Assembly (NCBI GenBank): GCA_951217055.1
Contig: OX578282.1
Span: 70,399,092 to 70,463,091 of the forward strand
Source: Gerris lacustris
Lineage: Eukaryota; Arthropoda; Insecta; Hemiptera; Gerridae
Direction of reading: 5' to 3'
Length of the DNA: 64,000 nucleotides
Shown here: positions 22,701-32,316 of the stretch, piece by piece
How positions within the stretch are numbered: position 1 is the stretch's first letter
Layout of the letters: each line of letters begins with the position of its first letter
Program-made: the position numbers and the translations under genes
Notes under the pieces: generated by a model
Database searches by the model: none
The model's input: only the letters and a program-made list of their open reading frames with translations
Told to the model about the DNA's origin: nothing

Positions 22701-25700
22701 AATGGACTGATTGATTTCCAAATATTTTTAAATCCAAGCTTCCATGATGGCAAGTGTAAGGGGACTGGCAGTCTGAGTAATGGTTTAGTGGCAACCGTCA
22801 GTCTTATCTTCAGTCTTATTGGTAAAAAAATAAATTCTCTTTTTAGGGTTTCATTGGTAAAAACAAAAAAAATTGAACCCTTATAGTGTATAAGGTCAAG
22901 AAAAAAGTGGTTTATATAAGATTTCAGACAACAGATATAAACTTGATTTCAGATATATTGATATTATAATTGGACAATAGTTTTAATTTTTAGGGTTTTG
23001 TAGATTCTTCTCAAAATCCTTATGCCGAGGGTGATGTGTCCGTCTGTCCGTCGCTCTTTGGTTCATAGGGCCCGAACCGTTTAAGCTAAAGAGCTGAAAT
23101 TTGAAATACTGGTGTAACTTTTTGACCCAACCACAGGAAAAATATACAGAAGTTCAAAATTAAATATGCGCATGCGCAATTCGCAAAAATGTTGTAGACT
23201 CAAAAATTTATATTTTTTTTAATTTTCGAGTGGGGTATCAAATGAAAGCTGCTGCAGAGTAGGATGCAAATATATATAAGCTTTTGTAAATTTTGCATTC
23301 CTTATTGGGTAAAAAAATCAAAATATACCCAAAAAAAATCCCCCCCCCCCAACCACTATACTTCGGCTGGTCCTAAAATTTCGAAATAATTTATGCTAAT
23401 GCCTTATTGTGGGGCGATGAAAATTCCGGGAGTTCATCCCAAATTTTAAAAAATTAACAATTTTGGGCGCGAAAATTTGAAGTGCGCCAAAAATTTTATT
23501 TTTTTTAAATTTTGAGTTGGGTATCATATGAAAGCTGGTGAAGAGTAGGATTCAAATATATATTTGCTTTTTTAAATTTTTCATTCTTTATTAATTTTAT
23601 AAGTCAAAATATACCCCCAAAAATTTCCCCCCTCCCCAACCACTATATAACGGGTGGTTCTAAAATTTCGAAATAATTCATGGTTATACCTTATGGTGAA
23701 GCGATGGAAATGGTTTGAAAAAATGAATTTTCTAGTCGTTATTACCGATGAAAAACATTGTGACCCCCCGGGGGATCGAACCCAGACCCTTGAGATCAAA
23801 GAATAAAATCATAAATACATAACGGGCATGCTTAATCTTCTACAAAACCCTAAAATGTACTTGTACGCAAGTACTTCTCTGTGATTTTTATTAATGACAT
23901 GGTTGTGTGATATATTGATAATTTGTTTTTTAATATTTGGCCTGAAATTATCTATCATGGTATAGTCACTATAGCTAACTTAACACACCTTCTTTAATTG
24001 TTTTAAGTGTTCTGTGTAAATTTTCAAAACAAATATACGTTCACCTGTAGTACACATTTGTTACAGTTTACTGAAAGAAATGGAGCTATAATGTCGTGCA
24101 TATAACATCAAACTACTGTTTCTAGCAAAAGTGGATTCATCCAACTGCACAGAAAATTTAATGTTTTGTAATTCAAAAATATAAGAGAAGAAAAGAAGAA
24201 ATTTATTATTATTTAATTTTAACGTAAAGGGTATACATTATCTGAGGGGGGGAAAAAAAAAAAAAATCAAAAAGATGTACAAATACTTTTTTAATTTAAG
24301 ATTTTTTTTGGAATAATGTTTTTAAGAAGTCGAAAAAATAAATAAATGAAATAAAATTATGTATAATTTCTTGTTATGTATATACGTAACAATAAATATT
24401 ATTATTATTAGGATATTATTATTATTATTATTATAATTCAAAAATTAAGGATTTTTTAGTATCTTCTGTAATTAATGCGAGGAATACTTTTAAAACTGGT
24501 TCAGGGTTCATTTATTGCTGGTGGGCGATATTAATTTTTCACCTGTAGTATAATGTGGATATCCAGCTTTTGCTATTAAAAAATAAATATTGTAAGAGGC
24601 TTCTAATCCATCAGCATTATTTACAGATGTTGATGGCTTAAGAAATAATTTCATTTCTGCTACAGAACGATTCGCAAATTTTTCTTTTAGATTCTTGAAA
24701 TAATCGATATTCAAAGCTTTTAAATTTGTCAACGACCCCTAATAGACCCCTGAAATACTTTAGATTTTAGATCCCTTTTAAATTTCCATAGACCCCCAAA
24801 GGTGTCCACCTGGATCCCTTTGGGAACCCCTGATTTAGAGGATAGTATGTGTTGTTGTCAGGTCAGAATGTGAACAGTTACCGAGATACAAGCAGTGGTC
24901 GGAGGAGTGTAGGAGAGGAGACAGTACTGGCACCAGGGTTCAGCACCGTGTACAAGAGTAAAGCAGGTGGACTCAGGTTTGCACATCTCCTCGACAAGGT
25001 GGCCGCCGCTGTACCTCATGTAAGGATTCGCTTTACTTCACCTCATCCTAAGGACTTCCCTTTACAGGTAACTTCTTACTTTTTTCTGTTTATTATATTG
25101 CCACTACTACAAAAAAAAAAGTATGTGTTAAACTCTCATGCGTTAGAAGTGAAACTTAAGTTCTAAAAACAGTTGATTTTATGCATTGCTCTCTTTGCAC
25201 TTGTTGACAACTTTATCATTTATGGCGAAGATACGCATGCCTGTAGCTTGAACAAAAACATGCCAGCTACTTGCACGTGTTTATGTTAAATGGCATGCCT
25301 GTAGCTGACGAGCATGCAGATAAAACCTTAATAACAATCCTTAGCATGCCAGTTACTGGCAAATACCCTCTTTTGGCATGCAAGCTACTTGCCCAATTTG
25401 ATGGCATGTGTATCTCCGCCTTTAAGGATTAAGAATGGTTATGTGAAATATAAAATATTTGTCTAACATTTTAGTGAATAATGAAGAAGAAACATGAAAA
25501 CAACATTTATTTATAATATTATATTATTATAATATACATAAAAAATATTGAAAAATTATCTACCTCCGTGGTGCAATAGTTAGCACTTATGCCTGTTGAA
25601 TCAGAGGTCGGTGGATCGACACTCGTCCAAGTCTTAGTCGTTGTTTTAGTCTTGTATGTGAGTTCCAGATGAGTCTTCGGTCTAAGTGAGGTCCTAAGTA

Positions 25701-28700
25701 TCCCACTTGATTCCAAATTGGAAGTTGAGGATGATATAAATTGTCTGGCAGACAAGTAGCTTTTCCAAGAGTAAACCTTTAACTTGCCTTTTTTTTTTTT
25801 TTTTTTTTTTTTAACCATTTCTCAATAGGTATTCTTGAAGGAAATGAAAGGCATAGTTAGGGTCTGGATTTACATAAAGGCCTACCTTGTCAACGGCAAA
25901 AAAAGACATAGATGTGGAAGAATATTCTGGAATGTCAGCTGTATTAATAGTTATAAGATAAGAAGGGTCTCAAAATGCTGCCTTAAGGTACACCTGCTAG
26001 AATAGAAAAGGAATCAGAGTGACAGGAGCCCTGTCAAACTATAAAATTCCCTAAAAAAATTAGTAGTATTGACTGATATTTTGTGGTTATCCAACATGGT
26101 GATAACATGGATATAATGCACAAGTTGTCTAATCCAAAATATATATTTGTCTAACCACTTATTTTAAATTTAACAGCTTATGCGTTTTATTCCTGTTAAT
26201 TATTTTCATAAAAAATGCCTGTCTTTGAGATATGAGCAAAGGACAAGGTAATTGATTAAGGGTAGAATTTCCTTGAGTTTCCATGCTAGACCTTGGTGCC
26301 AAATTTGATAGGAAGCCTGAATTTCATCCGGGAAGGTTGCTGAAACACATATTTTCTCAAGACCTTTCTTACTATTGTTAAACTTGTCTGGATTTACTGA
26401 AACTCTGTGGCTGATTCAAACTTTAGCTCTGATTTTTATTACTTGTTATAATTAATTCAAGTTGAAACTCCTCTTTTTTTAATGTTAAATTTTTTGTTAT
26501 TGTTGAAAAGACAATGTTTACAAGAGAAGTGATTTGTTTAGGTGCTGGAGACCATGAGCGCACACAGAAATGTGTGTAAGTCTATACACCTGCCTGCGCA
26601 GAGCGGGAGTGACTCCGTACTGGAGAGGATGAGGCGAGGTTACACTGCGCAGGCATACCTCAGCCTTGTTGACACTGTGAGGAGCATCCTTGGTCAACAT
26701 GTGACCCTCTCTTCGGACTTCATATGCGGGTTTTGTTCCGAGTCCGAGGAAGATTTCCAGGCAACCCTCGACCTGATATCCACAGTGCAGTACAATGTTG
26801 CCTATCTCTTCGCTTACAGCATGAGAGAGGTTTGTATTCAGTTCAACTTCCAGCTAATGGATAGTCTATGGTGCTGTTAGAGATAGTTTGTGGTATTCAG
26901 AGAACGTTGGGGAATGATTAAGCCTCTGGTGGGCATAGTGGTCTCTGAGACCCCTAGGACTGTAGACGTAAGTACCAAACTGGTGGGGGTCCGTGAGTTC
27001 TTCAGATGTTTTCCACCGGCTTGCCTCATCTCTTAATCTTTACCTCTTGCATTCACTGGTGATGTGGTTTTACTAAAACATTGTAGAACAGACATTGTTG
27101 AATAGACTGGTATGCTTAATCATAACTAAATGTTGTACCGGCCTTGCAGACCGGTCCTTAAAAATTGAATTTTTCGAGTCCTCTAACAAAGCAACAAAAA
27201 CCACAGTTATACTTTGTAAAAAAAAAAAAGGTTTTAAGGGACTTTTCATAGGTCGCATATTTTGTAAGAAAGAGGTATCCCCCCCCCCCCCCAAAAAAAA
27301 AAACATATATAATCTTAAAGATATATCTTAAAAATTATATCTTGGGAACAGTTTGACGTAGAGACTTTGGAGTAGTTTTATTGCATTTGGATAACAAATA
27401 GTTATTTACTCACCAAGGGAGTAAAGTAAGTGATTGCACCCTGAGCGATGAAGTTGGTTCCCGAGGCGGAGCCAAGGGAGTTAATTATCGCGAGGGTGCA
27501 AGTGATTTTAACTCCCAAGGTACGTACAAGATTTTACCTCCAGAAGGGAGAAAAAAATATGGAAAGATTTTTATTTTAAATTACGTTATTCAACAAAAAA
27601 TACATAGGTTTATATTTATTTTTAAAAAACATAGTTAGATATAATATTAACAATTCTCTAAATAAGTTTAATCACGTTAAAATTAAATTATAGATAATAA
27701 TTATTTGAATTTCAAAGCTAAAATTAAATGGAAGAATCAGCTGGAAGCTGAGTCGTGTATTGAATGGTGTTGACAACTGATGTATTTAAATATGGATTAG
27801 TTAATCTACATTTAGAAATGATGATTCCACTTTTAACTTGTTTGTTTCTTTTACTGATGAATCACTATGGCAACCGTTGTGGAGGTTACATGACATGTGT
27901 GAAGATGACATTATAGATTTAGACATTAAACAAAAGTTAGTAAATGAAATGTGTATTAGCACCAACCTTATTCACTTGTGGTTTATCTAGGGCAACACTG
28001 GAGGGAATCATGAGAGTTCATGTTTCATTTATTTTTCATTACTCCCTGTTAAACCCGACTGGGTGTAATGAGTAACTTCTCTCCCTGTAAACTAGGGAGG
28101 AAAGTTCACTTTTTCTCCCCGCTGGAGGTAAAATATATTTCCCATTATTATAATAAAGTCAGCAATATTATACCGTGTTTGCACACTTCAATAAGCTTGT
28201 GTGGCATATTCCTTGGTGTCTCTCACTCGCACAAATTGTGTATTATAATAAACCTGTATTATAAAAAATTGTGTATTTTAAGTAGATGTGACTATGTGTT
28301 GTTTAGAAGACAACAGCTCACCGCAGGTACAAGGATGACGTGCCGGAGGAGGTAAAGCAGCTGCGCCTCCTTAGTATGATCACAGAGTTCAGACGCTCTG
28401 CTCAGCTCGCTAACCGACTCTTCCTAGATACAGACCAGACTGTTCTCATAGAAGGGGTAGACATTTCTTATATATTTTTTATAGAATTTTTCGTATTTAG
28501 CATTTTTTGTGAGAAAAATGTCCCCCCTCCAAAAAAAAATCTTAAAAATCTTGTAAACAGATTGGGCTTGAACTTATGGGTAGTTTTATTGCTTTAAATA
28601 TAAAAAATGTATATAAAGGTTGTTTCATGCCACTATGATAAATGGTTCAAAATTTATAGGTGAAAAAAACTTTTTAAATGTCCACCATCTTTATACAGCA

Positions 28701-31030
28701 GGGGGGATTTTTCTGGTTAACGAACTCGTGCTATTTTTTAAATTGCCAACTCGGACCCTATGCGAGTGCTGCAATTACATGCTTGGCCAAATTATTTCAT
28801 TTATGACCCTATTTTTGTATTTCAGGATTTTCTGCGACCCCAGATATTAAATATTTATGAAATTAAACATACAAATAAATGCATAAATAATTGATTTTTT
28901 AGTTTAAAACCAAAAATTGTGTTAATTAGTGTGGCGTATAGCTTTTTCACATCCTATTGTGTTTAATTTAAAGATATTATGCACTTTCTGTCTATTATAT
29001 GACAGACAGACATGAGAATAGAAAGGTTCTCTATGTCTGAAATAGATTTTTTTGTCTTGGAACTTTTCAATTTTTGTAAAAAAAATGTTCTTGAGAAATT
29101 GCACAATGCCGCTGTTGTGACCTTTACACAATCTAGTGGTACTATTGCACTACTTGTTCCTTTTTACTTTTGGCTGTTTTGTGCAGCTCTCTGGAAGTGG
29201 TATTTTTCACTATTTGTCTTTCGCCCTCTTTCCCCCACCTTGGGCTTGCTTCGCGTTTCTTATTACCTCCTCCTGCTGTACCACGAGGTTCAGTCTGCAG
29301 TCTTCCTGGGGATCTCAGGAAGACCACATGGTTCAGTCTGCAGTCTTCCGGGGCATCTCAGGAAGACCACAAGGTTCAGTCTGCAGTCTTCCGGGGGATC
29401 TCAGGAAGCAACGACAAATACTGAATTTTGTACGCTTTTTGCTCAAATTTAACGTCTTCTTCTTTACAATACTAATGACCTACCTTCTTCTTTAGACTGT
29501 TACTCCCATTATAAAAACAAAACAGAGGAAGTAACAATCTAAAGCAGCTGCACAGAATATTCTTCTTTAGACTGTTACTCCCCTTATAAAAACAAAACAG
29601 AGGGAGTAACAATCTATAGCAGCTGCACAGAATATTCTTCTTTAGACTGTTACTCCCCTTATAAAAACAAAACAGAGGGAGTAACAATCTAAAGCAGCTG
29701 CACAGAATATTCTTCTTTAGACTGTTACTCCCTTTATAAAAACAAAACAGAGGGAGTAACAATCTAAAGCAGCTGCACAGAATATTCTTCTTTAGACTGT
29801 TACTCCCCTTATAAAAACAAAAGTGTGATATTCCTTTGTCCTAATGTACATTGAACTAAACATCCCTTTGTCTTATTAGTTATTTGGACAGAGGAATGTA
29901 ATTATATCCATTTATTTTCTGAAAAAACATAGGGTGTAACAATCTAAAAAAGTACTGATAACAAAATGTTTCTAGGTAAGTAAACGGAGTGAGGAGAGGT
30001 TGCAGGGTAGGACTGACGGCAACATCAAGGTGATTATGCCGGCTGTACCAGTACCCGAGTACCCAGGTTCATCTACCTGCCGACACATCAGACCTGGAGA
30101 CTTTGTTGCTGTCAAGGTAACTCACTTAAATATAGTCAACCACGCATTTCAAATTGGCTCTTCATTTTTCAAATGTAGCAAAATAAAAAGTGAAAAGTAG
30201 TTGACAAAATTGATAGGACAAAATTGATAGGACAAGCTCAAACAAATCTTTCTCACTAAATTTTAAATCCAATGATATCTTTAATCAATTTATCAACACA
30301 TTTAAAAGTGTTCAACATGTAACTGTTTTCACTTCCATTTAGATTTTCTGTAAAATATTGTTGTTTTTTTTAAAAAATCGTAATTGGGCAATTTATTTGG
30401 GGTGAGGGGGGGGGGGGAGGGGAGGAAGGGAGAGTGCCTACAACAATGAAGACAGGCAGTTACCACTCTCCCATTGCTCAAATTCTAGAGGTGCTAGAGC
30501 TGTGAGATATTTTATGCTCCTTCTTAATAGACTCAAAACTAGTTAGATGCTCTGAAAACTTGAATTAATTTGATAATTTAGCTGCAATATTGAGTGTAAA
30601 AAGTCAACTTGTTCACTTTTGGAATCAAAAGCAGGTTTTTGAAGTAAAACAACACTGGTTAGGACATCTTGAGAGGTCCGCTTTTGAAGCTAAATTTACA
30701 CTCTGGATTTTAGCAATTTGGAATAATTTAGCTAAAAAGCAGCCTCCTAACTGGTTGTTATAGGTTATGTCCATATTATTGAATTTTTACCCGTTTTCTG
30801 GCTGCAAATGGATAGCAGAATCTAATAAAAAAAAAAAAAATGATAACTGAAAATAAATAAAAAGTTCTCTAATACTAGGCTCCTCAAATAAGGATTACTT
30901 CTATCATGTCATATATAAAACATTGCCAACTCAACAAAGCATAATACTTATTATTTCTGTTTCATTTCAGATAACAGACTCTAACTCTCAAGTGTTGAAA
31001 GGACAACCCCTTTACATGACGACTCTCTGA
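16554..31030 (+). CDS. CDK5RAP1: CDK5RAP1 orthologue, mitochondrial tRNA methylthiotransferase (9 exons, complete)
   Basis: Family role: radical-SAM methylthiotransferase (MiaB/CDK5RAP1 type) that converts i6A37 to ms2i6A37 in mitochondrial tRNAs. Coding exons are 16554-16782, 18141-18374, 20721-20931, 22322-22467, 24862-25067, 26542-26829, 28307-28456, 29976-30116 and 30971-31030. They sum to 1665 nt (554 residues plus stop) and every join keeps frame with GT-AG borders. Residues 1-30 are Arg-rich and lack acidic residues apart from E22, fitting a mitochondrial presequence. The N-terminal MTTase domain carries Cys84 (YGCQMN), Cys120 and Cys156. The radical-SAM C-X3-C-X2-C is Cys231/235/238 in [12 protein letters not shown]-terminal TRAM domain covers about 480-553. 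All six cluster ligands are present, so the enzyme should be active. Introns hold transposons but the coding sequence is intact. The start is the first ATG (16554) of the frame. Identification is very secure; exact 5' end less so. Confidence 0.95.
16966..17860. mobile_element. Possible MITE in CDK5RAP1 intron 1
   Basis: Left GCCACACAGAAAGC and AGCTAGCTATGCTGA are echoed in inverted orientation near 17800-17865 (CTTTCTGAGTGGCC and CATAGCATAGCTAGCT). The GCTATGC-rich interior has short chance open frames on both strands. Ends are imprecise and no target duplication was established. Confidence 0.35.
18141..18374 (+). CDS. CDK5RAP1: CDK5RAP1 exon 2
   Basis: Acceptor TTGATTGCAG|TG, donor CTGG|GTAAGT. 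Codes from [15 protein letters not shown] through the second cluster cysteine ([13 protein letters not shown]) to GVLG, i.e. most of the N-terminal methylthiotransferase domain. Confidence 0.93.
18454..20277. mobile_element. Probable non-autonomous hAT-like element in intron 2
   Basis: Starts CAGGGGCAGACC followed by a G tract; the reverse complement of its right end reads CAGTGGTGGGTCCAAGACC, also followed shortly by a G tract. Flanking 8-mers TGTGATGT and GGTTATGT match at six of eight positions, consistent with a decayed 8-bp hAT duplication. No transposase is seen. Another element (19541-20214) lies inside it. Confidence 0.4.
19541..20214. mobile_element. Nested MITE, ATTAGAATTAGTGNGTTGACA termini
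   Basis: Left ATTAGAATTAGTGGGTTGAC then AGCGCGGGAAA; the reverse complement of the right end reads CTAGAATTAGTGCGTTGAC then AGTGCAGGAAAA. Fragments of the same family occur at 15400-15460. Nested within the hAT-like element of intron 2. Confidence 0.5.
20721..20931 (+). CDS. CDK5RAP1: CDK5RAP1 exon 3
   Basis: Acceptor TTATTGGCAG|GT, donor TTATGT|GTAATT. Codes [10 protein letters not shown] (third cluster cysteine, Cys156), [12 protein letters not shown] and [13 protein letters not shown], ending in the split codon of Val225. Confidence 0.93.
21221..21977 (+). mobile_element. hAT element with perfect 8-bp duplication (757 bp, transposase relic)
   Basis: Termini CATTGGTTCCCAAAGT and (reverse complement of the right end) CAGGGGTTCCCAAAGT are classic hAT inverted repeats. 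CTCTAAGG lies on both sides (21213-21220, 21978-21985). Inside, broken plus-strand frames encode a hAT C-terminal dimerisation-type sequence: [29 protein letters not shown] and [16 protein letters not shown]. It is internally deleted and dead. It interrupts a dispersed repeat whose intact copy is at 9985-10405. Confidence 0.88.
22322..22467 (+). CDS. CDK5RAP1: CDK5RAP1 exon 4
   Basis: Acceptor TTGTTGCAG|AT, donor CTTCTAG|GTCAGC. Holds the radical-SAM cluster loop [20 protein letters not shown] and ends in GVKEITLLG. Confidence 0.95.
22980..23892 (-). repeat. Dispersed repeat, copy 2, in CDK5RAP1 intron 4
   Basis: The right half (23600-23892, minus sense) matches 3655-3915. The left part contains two similar blocks (TTTTNAATTTTCGAGTGGGG and GGTATCAWATGAAAGCTG, at about 23220 and 23510), showing an internal duplication of about 290 bp. 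23892-24500 is AT-rich with a TTATTA microsatellite near 24400 and no gene. Confidence 0.5.
24508..24832 (-). pseudogene. hAT transposase N-terminal relic with terminal TTTGGGAACCCCTG
   Basis: Minus-strand frame reads [18 protein letters not shown] and then [20 protein letters not shown], ending [10 protein letters not shown], which matches the conserved SY...IAK...PHTIGE(N/K)L stretch near the N-terminus of ZBED-type hAT proteins. On the genome the element ends in CTTTGGGAACCCCTG at 24832, a hAT terminus of the same type as at 21977. The other terminus was not found; the element is truncated. Confidence 0.6.
24862..25067 (+). CDS. CDK5RAP1: CDK5RAP1 exon 5
   Basis: Acceptor TTGTTGTCAG|GT, donor TTACAG|GTAACT. 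Codes [12 protein letters not shown], the [14 protein letters not shown] segment and [13 protein letters not shown] of the radical-SAM barrel. The [10 protein letters not shown] region matches a variable insert in other CDK5RAP1 proteins. Confidence 0.94.
25222..25424. mobile_element. About 200-bp MITE with GGCATGC-rich interior (intron 5)
   Basis: Left ATGGCGAAGATACGCATGCC and right GGCATGTGTATCTCCGCC are imperfect inverted repeats. The interior has several GGCATGC or GCATGCC words beside GTAGCT or AGCTACTTGC in alternating orientation, so the element can fold in several ways. Confidence 0.55.
25557..25812 (+). mobile_element. tRNA-Gln-derived SINE
   Basis: The head CTCCGTGGTGCAATAGTTAG then CAC closely resembles the start and A box of tRNA-Gln. 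TTGAATC follows at the anticodon-loop position (TTG = Gln) and a B-box-like GTGGATCGACAC follows at the right spacing. An unrelated body runs to a T-rich tract (25788-25812). The minus-strand open frame across it is a chance reading. The T-tail rather than an A-tail is notable. Confidence 0.6.
26542..26829 (+). CDS. CDK5RAP1: CDK5RAP1 exon 6
   Basis: Acceptor TTGTTTAG|GT, donor AGAGAG|GTTTGT. Codes [48 protein letters not shown] and FAYSMRE, the C-terminal part of the radical-SAM barrel. Confidence 0.94.
27410..27525. repeat. Inverted repeat in CDK5RAP1 intron 6
   Basis: CCAAGGGAGTAAAGTAAGTG with ATTGCACCCTGAGCGAT is echoed in inverse as ATCGCGAGGGTGCAAGTGAT with TTTAACTCCCAAGG, a foldback of about 50-bp arms. 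A C tract (27280-27293) lies nearby. The rest of intron 6 (27526-28306) shows no gene; at about 28170-28240 it holds a piece of the repeat family that forms the foldback at 53455-53790. Confidence 0.5.
28307..28456 (+). CDS. CDK5RAP1: CDK5RAP1 exon 7
   Basis: Acceptor GTTGTTTAG|AA, donor GAAGGG|GTAGAC. Codes [20 protein letters not shown] then [10 protein letters not shown], the linker helix region, and enters TRAM at TVLIEG. A second AG (CACCGCAG) lies inside the exon; using it would drop conserved residues. Confidence 0.92.
28457..29286. other. CDK5RAP1 intron 7, left part: repeat-derived DNA, no gene
   Basis: AT-rich sequence with a stretch at about 28990-29110 (TCTGAAATAGATTTTTTTGT, GGAACTTTT) that recurs in both orientations near 3190, 41036, 43665 and 54190, so it belongs to a dispersed family. 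Confidence 0.4.
29287..29415. repeat. 43-bp tandem repeat, three units
   Basis: GGTTCAGTCTGCAGTCTTCC begins at 29287, 29330 and 29373. Because 43 is not a multiple of three, three different frames are open across it; none is credible as a gene. Confidence 0.85.
29491..29960. mobile_element. MITE-derived 75-bp tandem hairpins
   Basis: TTTAGACTGTTACTCCC starts at 29491, 29566, 29641, 29716 and 29791, exactly 75 bp apart. Each full unit contains the inverse GGAGTAACAATCTAAA and so folds on itself. The last unit continues into an interior shared with 41153-41453 (ATTCCTTTGTCC, AACATCCCTTT) and ends in GGGTGTAACAATCTAAA. One end of a MITE has been tandemly amplified. Confidence 0.75.
29976..30116 (+). 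CDS. CDK5RAP1: CDK5RAP1 exon 8
   Basis: Acceptor TTTCTAG|GTAAGT: the exon itself starts with the donor-like GTAAGT. Donor GTCAAG|GTAACT. Codes [20 protein letters not shown] to RPGDFVAVK of the TRAM RNA-binding domain, matching the vertebrate SKRS...GRNDGN segment. Confidence 0.92.
30117..30970. other. CDK5RAP1 intron 8, nothing recognised
   Basis: AT-rich intron with a G tract at about 30407-30422 and an A run at 30827-30840. No gene or element with defined ends is seen. Confidence 0.4.
30971..31030 (+). CDS. CDK5RAP1: CDK5RAP1 exon 9 (last coding)
   Basis: Acceptor TTTCATTTCAG|AT. Codes [19 protein letters not shown] and TGA at 31028-31030, matching the last TRAM strand of the family. No clear AATAAA follows in the next few hundred bases, so the 3' UTR may run into the minisatellite. 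Confidence 0.92.
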   Translation: MTDSNSQVLKGQPLYMTTL

Positions 31031-31230
31031 GTCTGCCGCCATGTTGGATTACTTCCTCCTCAAAGGTCACCTGCAGACCTGTAGTCAAGTTGAGATAAAG
31101 ATTACCTCTTACTCTCTTAATATTGGAAGTATCAGAGGTGAGGCGACGCCTCAACAATCCTCTGATTGAATTACTTACCTGTGTGCTAGACTGTCATTTG
31201 AGACATCGATTGATAGTTGAGACGCCTGTC

Positions 31231-32170
31231 AATCAACTCTCTGGCTCTTAAACCATAGTGATGATTCTCAATCAAATCATTATGTCCAAGTGTCAATCAA
31301 CTCTCTGGCTCTTAAACCATAGTGATGATTCTCAATCAAATCATTATGTCCAAGTGTCAATCAACTCTCTGGCTCTTAAACCATAGTGATGATTCTCAAT
31401 CAAATCATTATGTCCAAGTGTCAATCAACTCTCTGGCTCTTAAACCATAGTGATGATTCTCAATCAAATCATTATGTCCAAGTGTCAATCACCTCTCTGG
31501 CTCTTAAACCATAGTGATGATTCTCAATCAAATCATTATGTCCAAGTGTCAATCACCTCTCTGGCTCTTAAACCATAGTGATGATTCTCAATCAAATCAT
31601 TATGTCCAAGTGTCAATCACCTCTCTGGCTCTTAAACCATAGTGATGATTCTCAATCAAATCATTATGTCCAAGTGTCAATCAACTCTCTGGCTCTTAAA
31701 CCATAGTGATGATTCTCAATCAAATCATTATGTCCAAGTGTCAATCACCTCTCTGGCTCTTAAACCATAGTGATGATTCTCAATCAAATCATTATGTCCA
31801 ACTGTCAATCAACTCTCTGGCTCTTAAACCATAGTGATGATTCTCAATCAAATCATTATGTCCAAGTGTCAATCACCTCTCTGGCTCTTAAACCATAGTG
31901 ATGATTCTCAATCAAATCATTATGTCCAACTGTCAATCAACTCTCTGGCTCTTAAACCATAGTGATGATTCTCAATCAAATCATTATGTCCAAGTGTCAA
32001 TCACCTCTCTGGCTCTTAAACCATAGTGATGATTCTCAATCAAATCATTATGTCCAACTGTCAATCAATGTCTCTTAAACCATAGTGATGATTCTCAATC
32101 AAATCATTATGTCCAACTGTCAATCAACTCTCAGTCTCTTAAACCATAGTGATGATTCTCAATCAAATGA
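31231..32170. repeat. 64-bp minisatellite, about 14-15 units
   Basis: Very regular 64-bp units (TCAATCAACTCTCTGGCTCT, TAAACCATAGTGATGATTCT, CAATCAAATCATTATGTCCA, AGTG). Variants are few: CAACT versus CACCT, and AGTG versus ACTG. The ACTG variant alternates regularly in the right half, a higher-order 128-bp pattern. The last two units have shortened CTCTGG segments. Low divergence points to recent homogenisation. Confidence 0.95.
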
Positions 32171-32220
32171 ATCACATAAACCTTTGAGACGTTTGTGGGG
32201 CCGGCTATTGAACCAAGGGG

Positions 32221-32240
32221 GGGGGGGGGTGCTAAAGTAA
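32221..32240. mobile_element. Solo end of the GGGGTGCTAAAGTAAA MITE
   Basis: GGGGGGGTGCTAAAGTAAA matches the right terminus of the elements at 9304-9981 and 46186-46514. No partner end was found; the minisatellite lies to its left. Confidence 0.4.
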
Positions 32241-32316
32241 ATATGTGCCGTGAGCCCTTAACTTTCACAATAGTACAGTCCCAAATAACCGCCTAAGAAT
32301 ATTAAAATTGTGGATG

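Noticed and set aside
23581..23799. Minus-strand frame containing SGGSQCFS
   Set aside because: Part of a dispersed repeat whose other copy (3655-3915) gives a different, broken reading.
25519..25818. Minus-strand frame starting with a Lys run
   Set aside because: Reads the SINE backwards, with the T tract giving poly-Lys; no gene features.
29012..29495. Overlapping open frames across 29012-29495
   Set aside because: They span a dispersed repeat and the 43-bp tandem repeat in three different frames; lie in a CDK5RAP1 intron without exon signals.
31231..32170. CRISPR-like regular array
   Set aside because: Whole 64-bp units repeat with no unique spacers, and the context is a eukaryotic intergenic region; it is a minisatellite.
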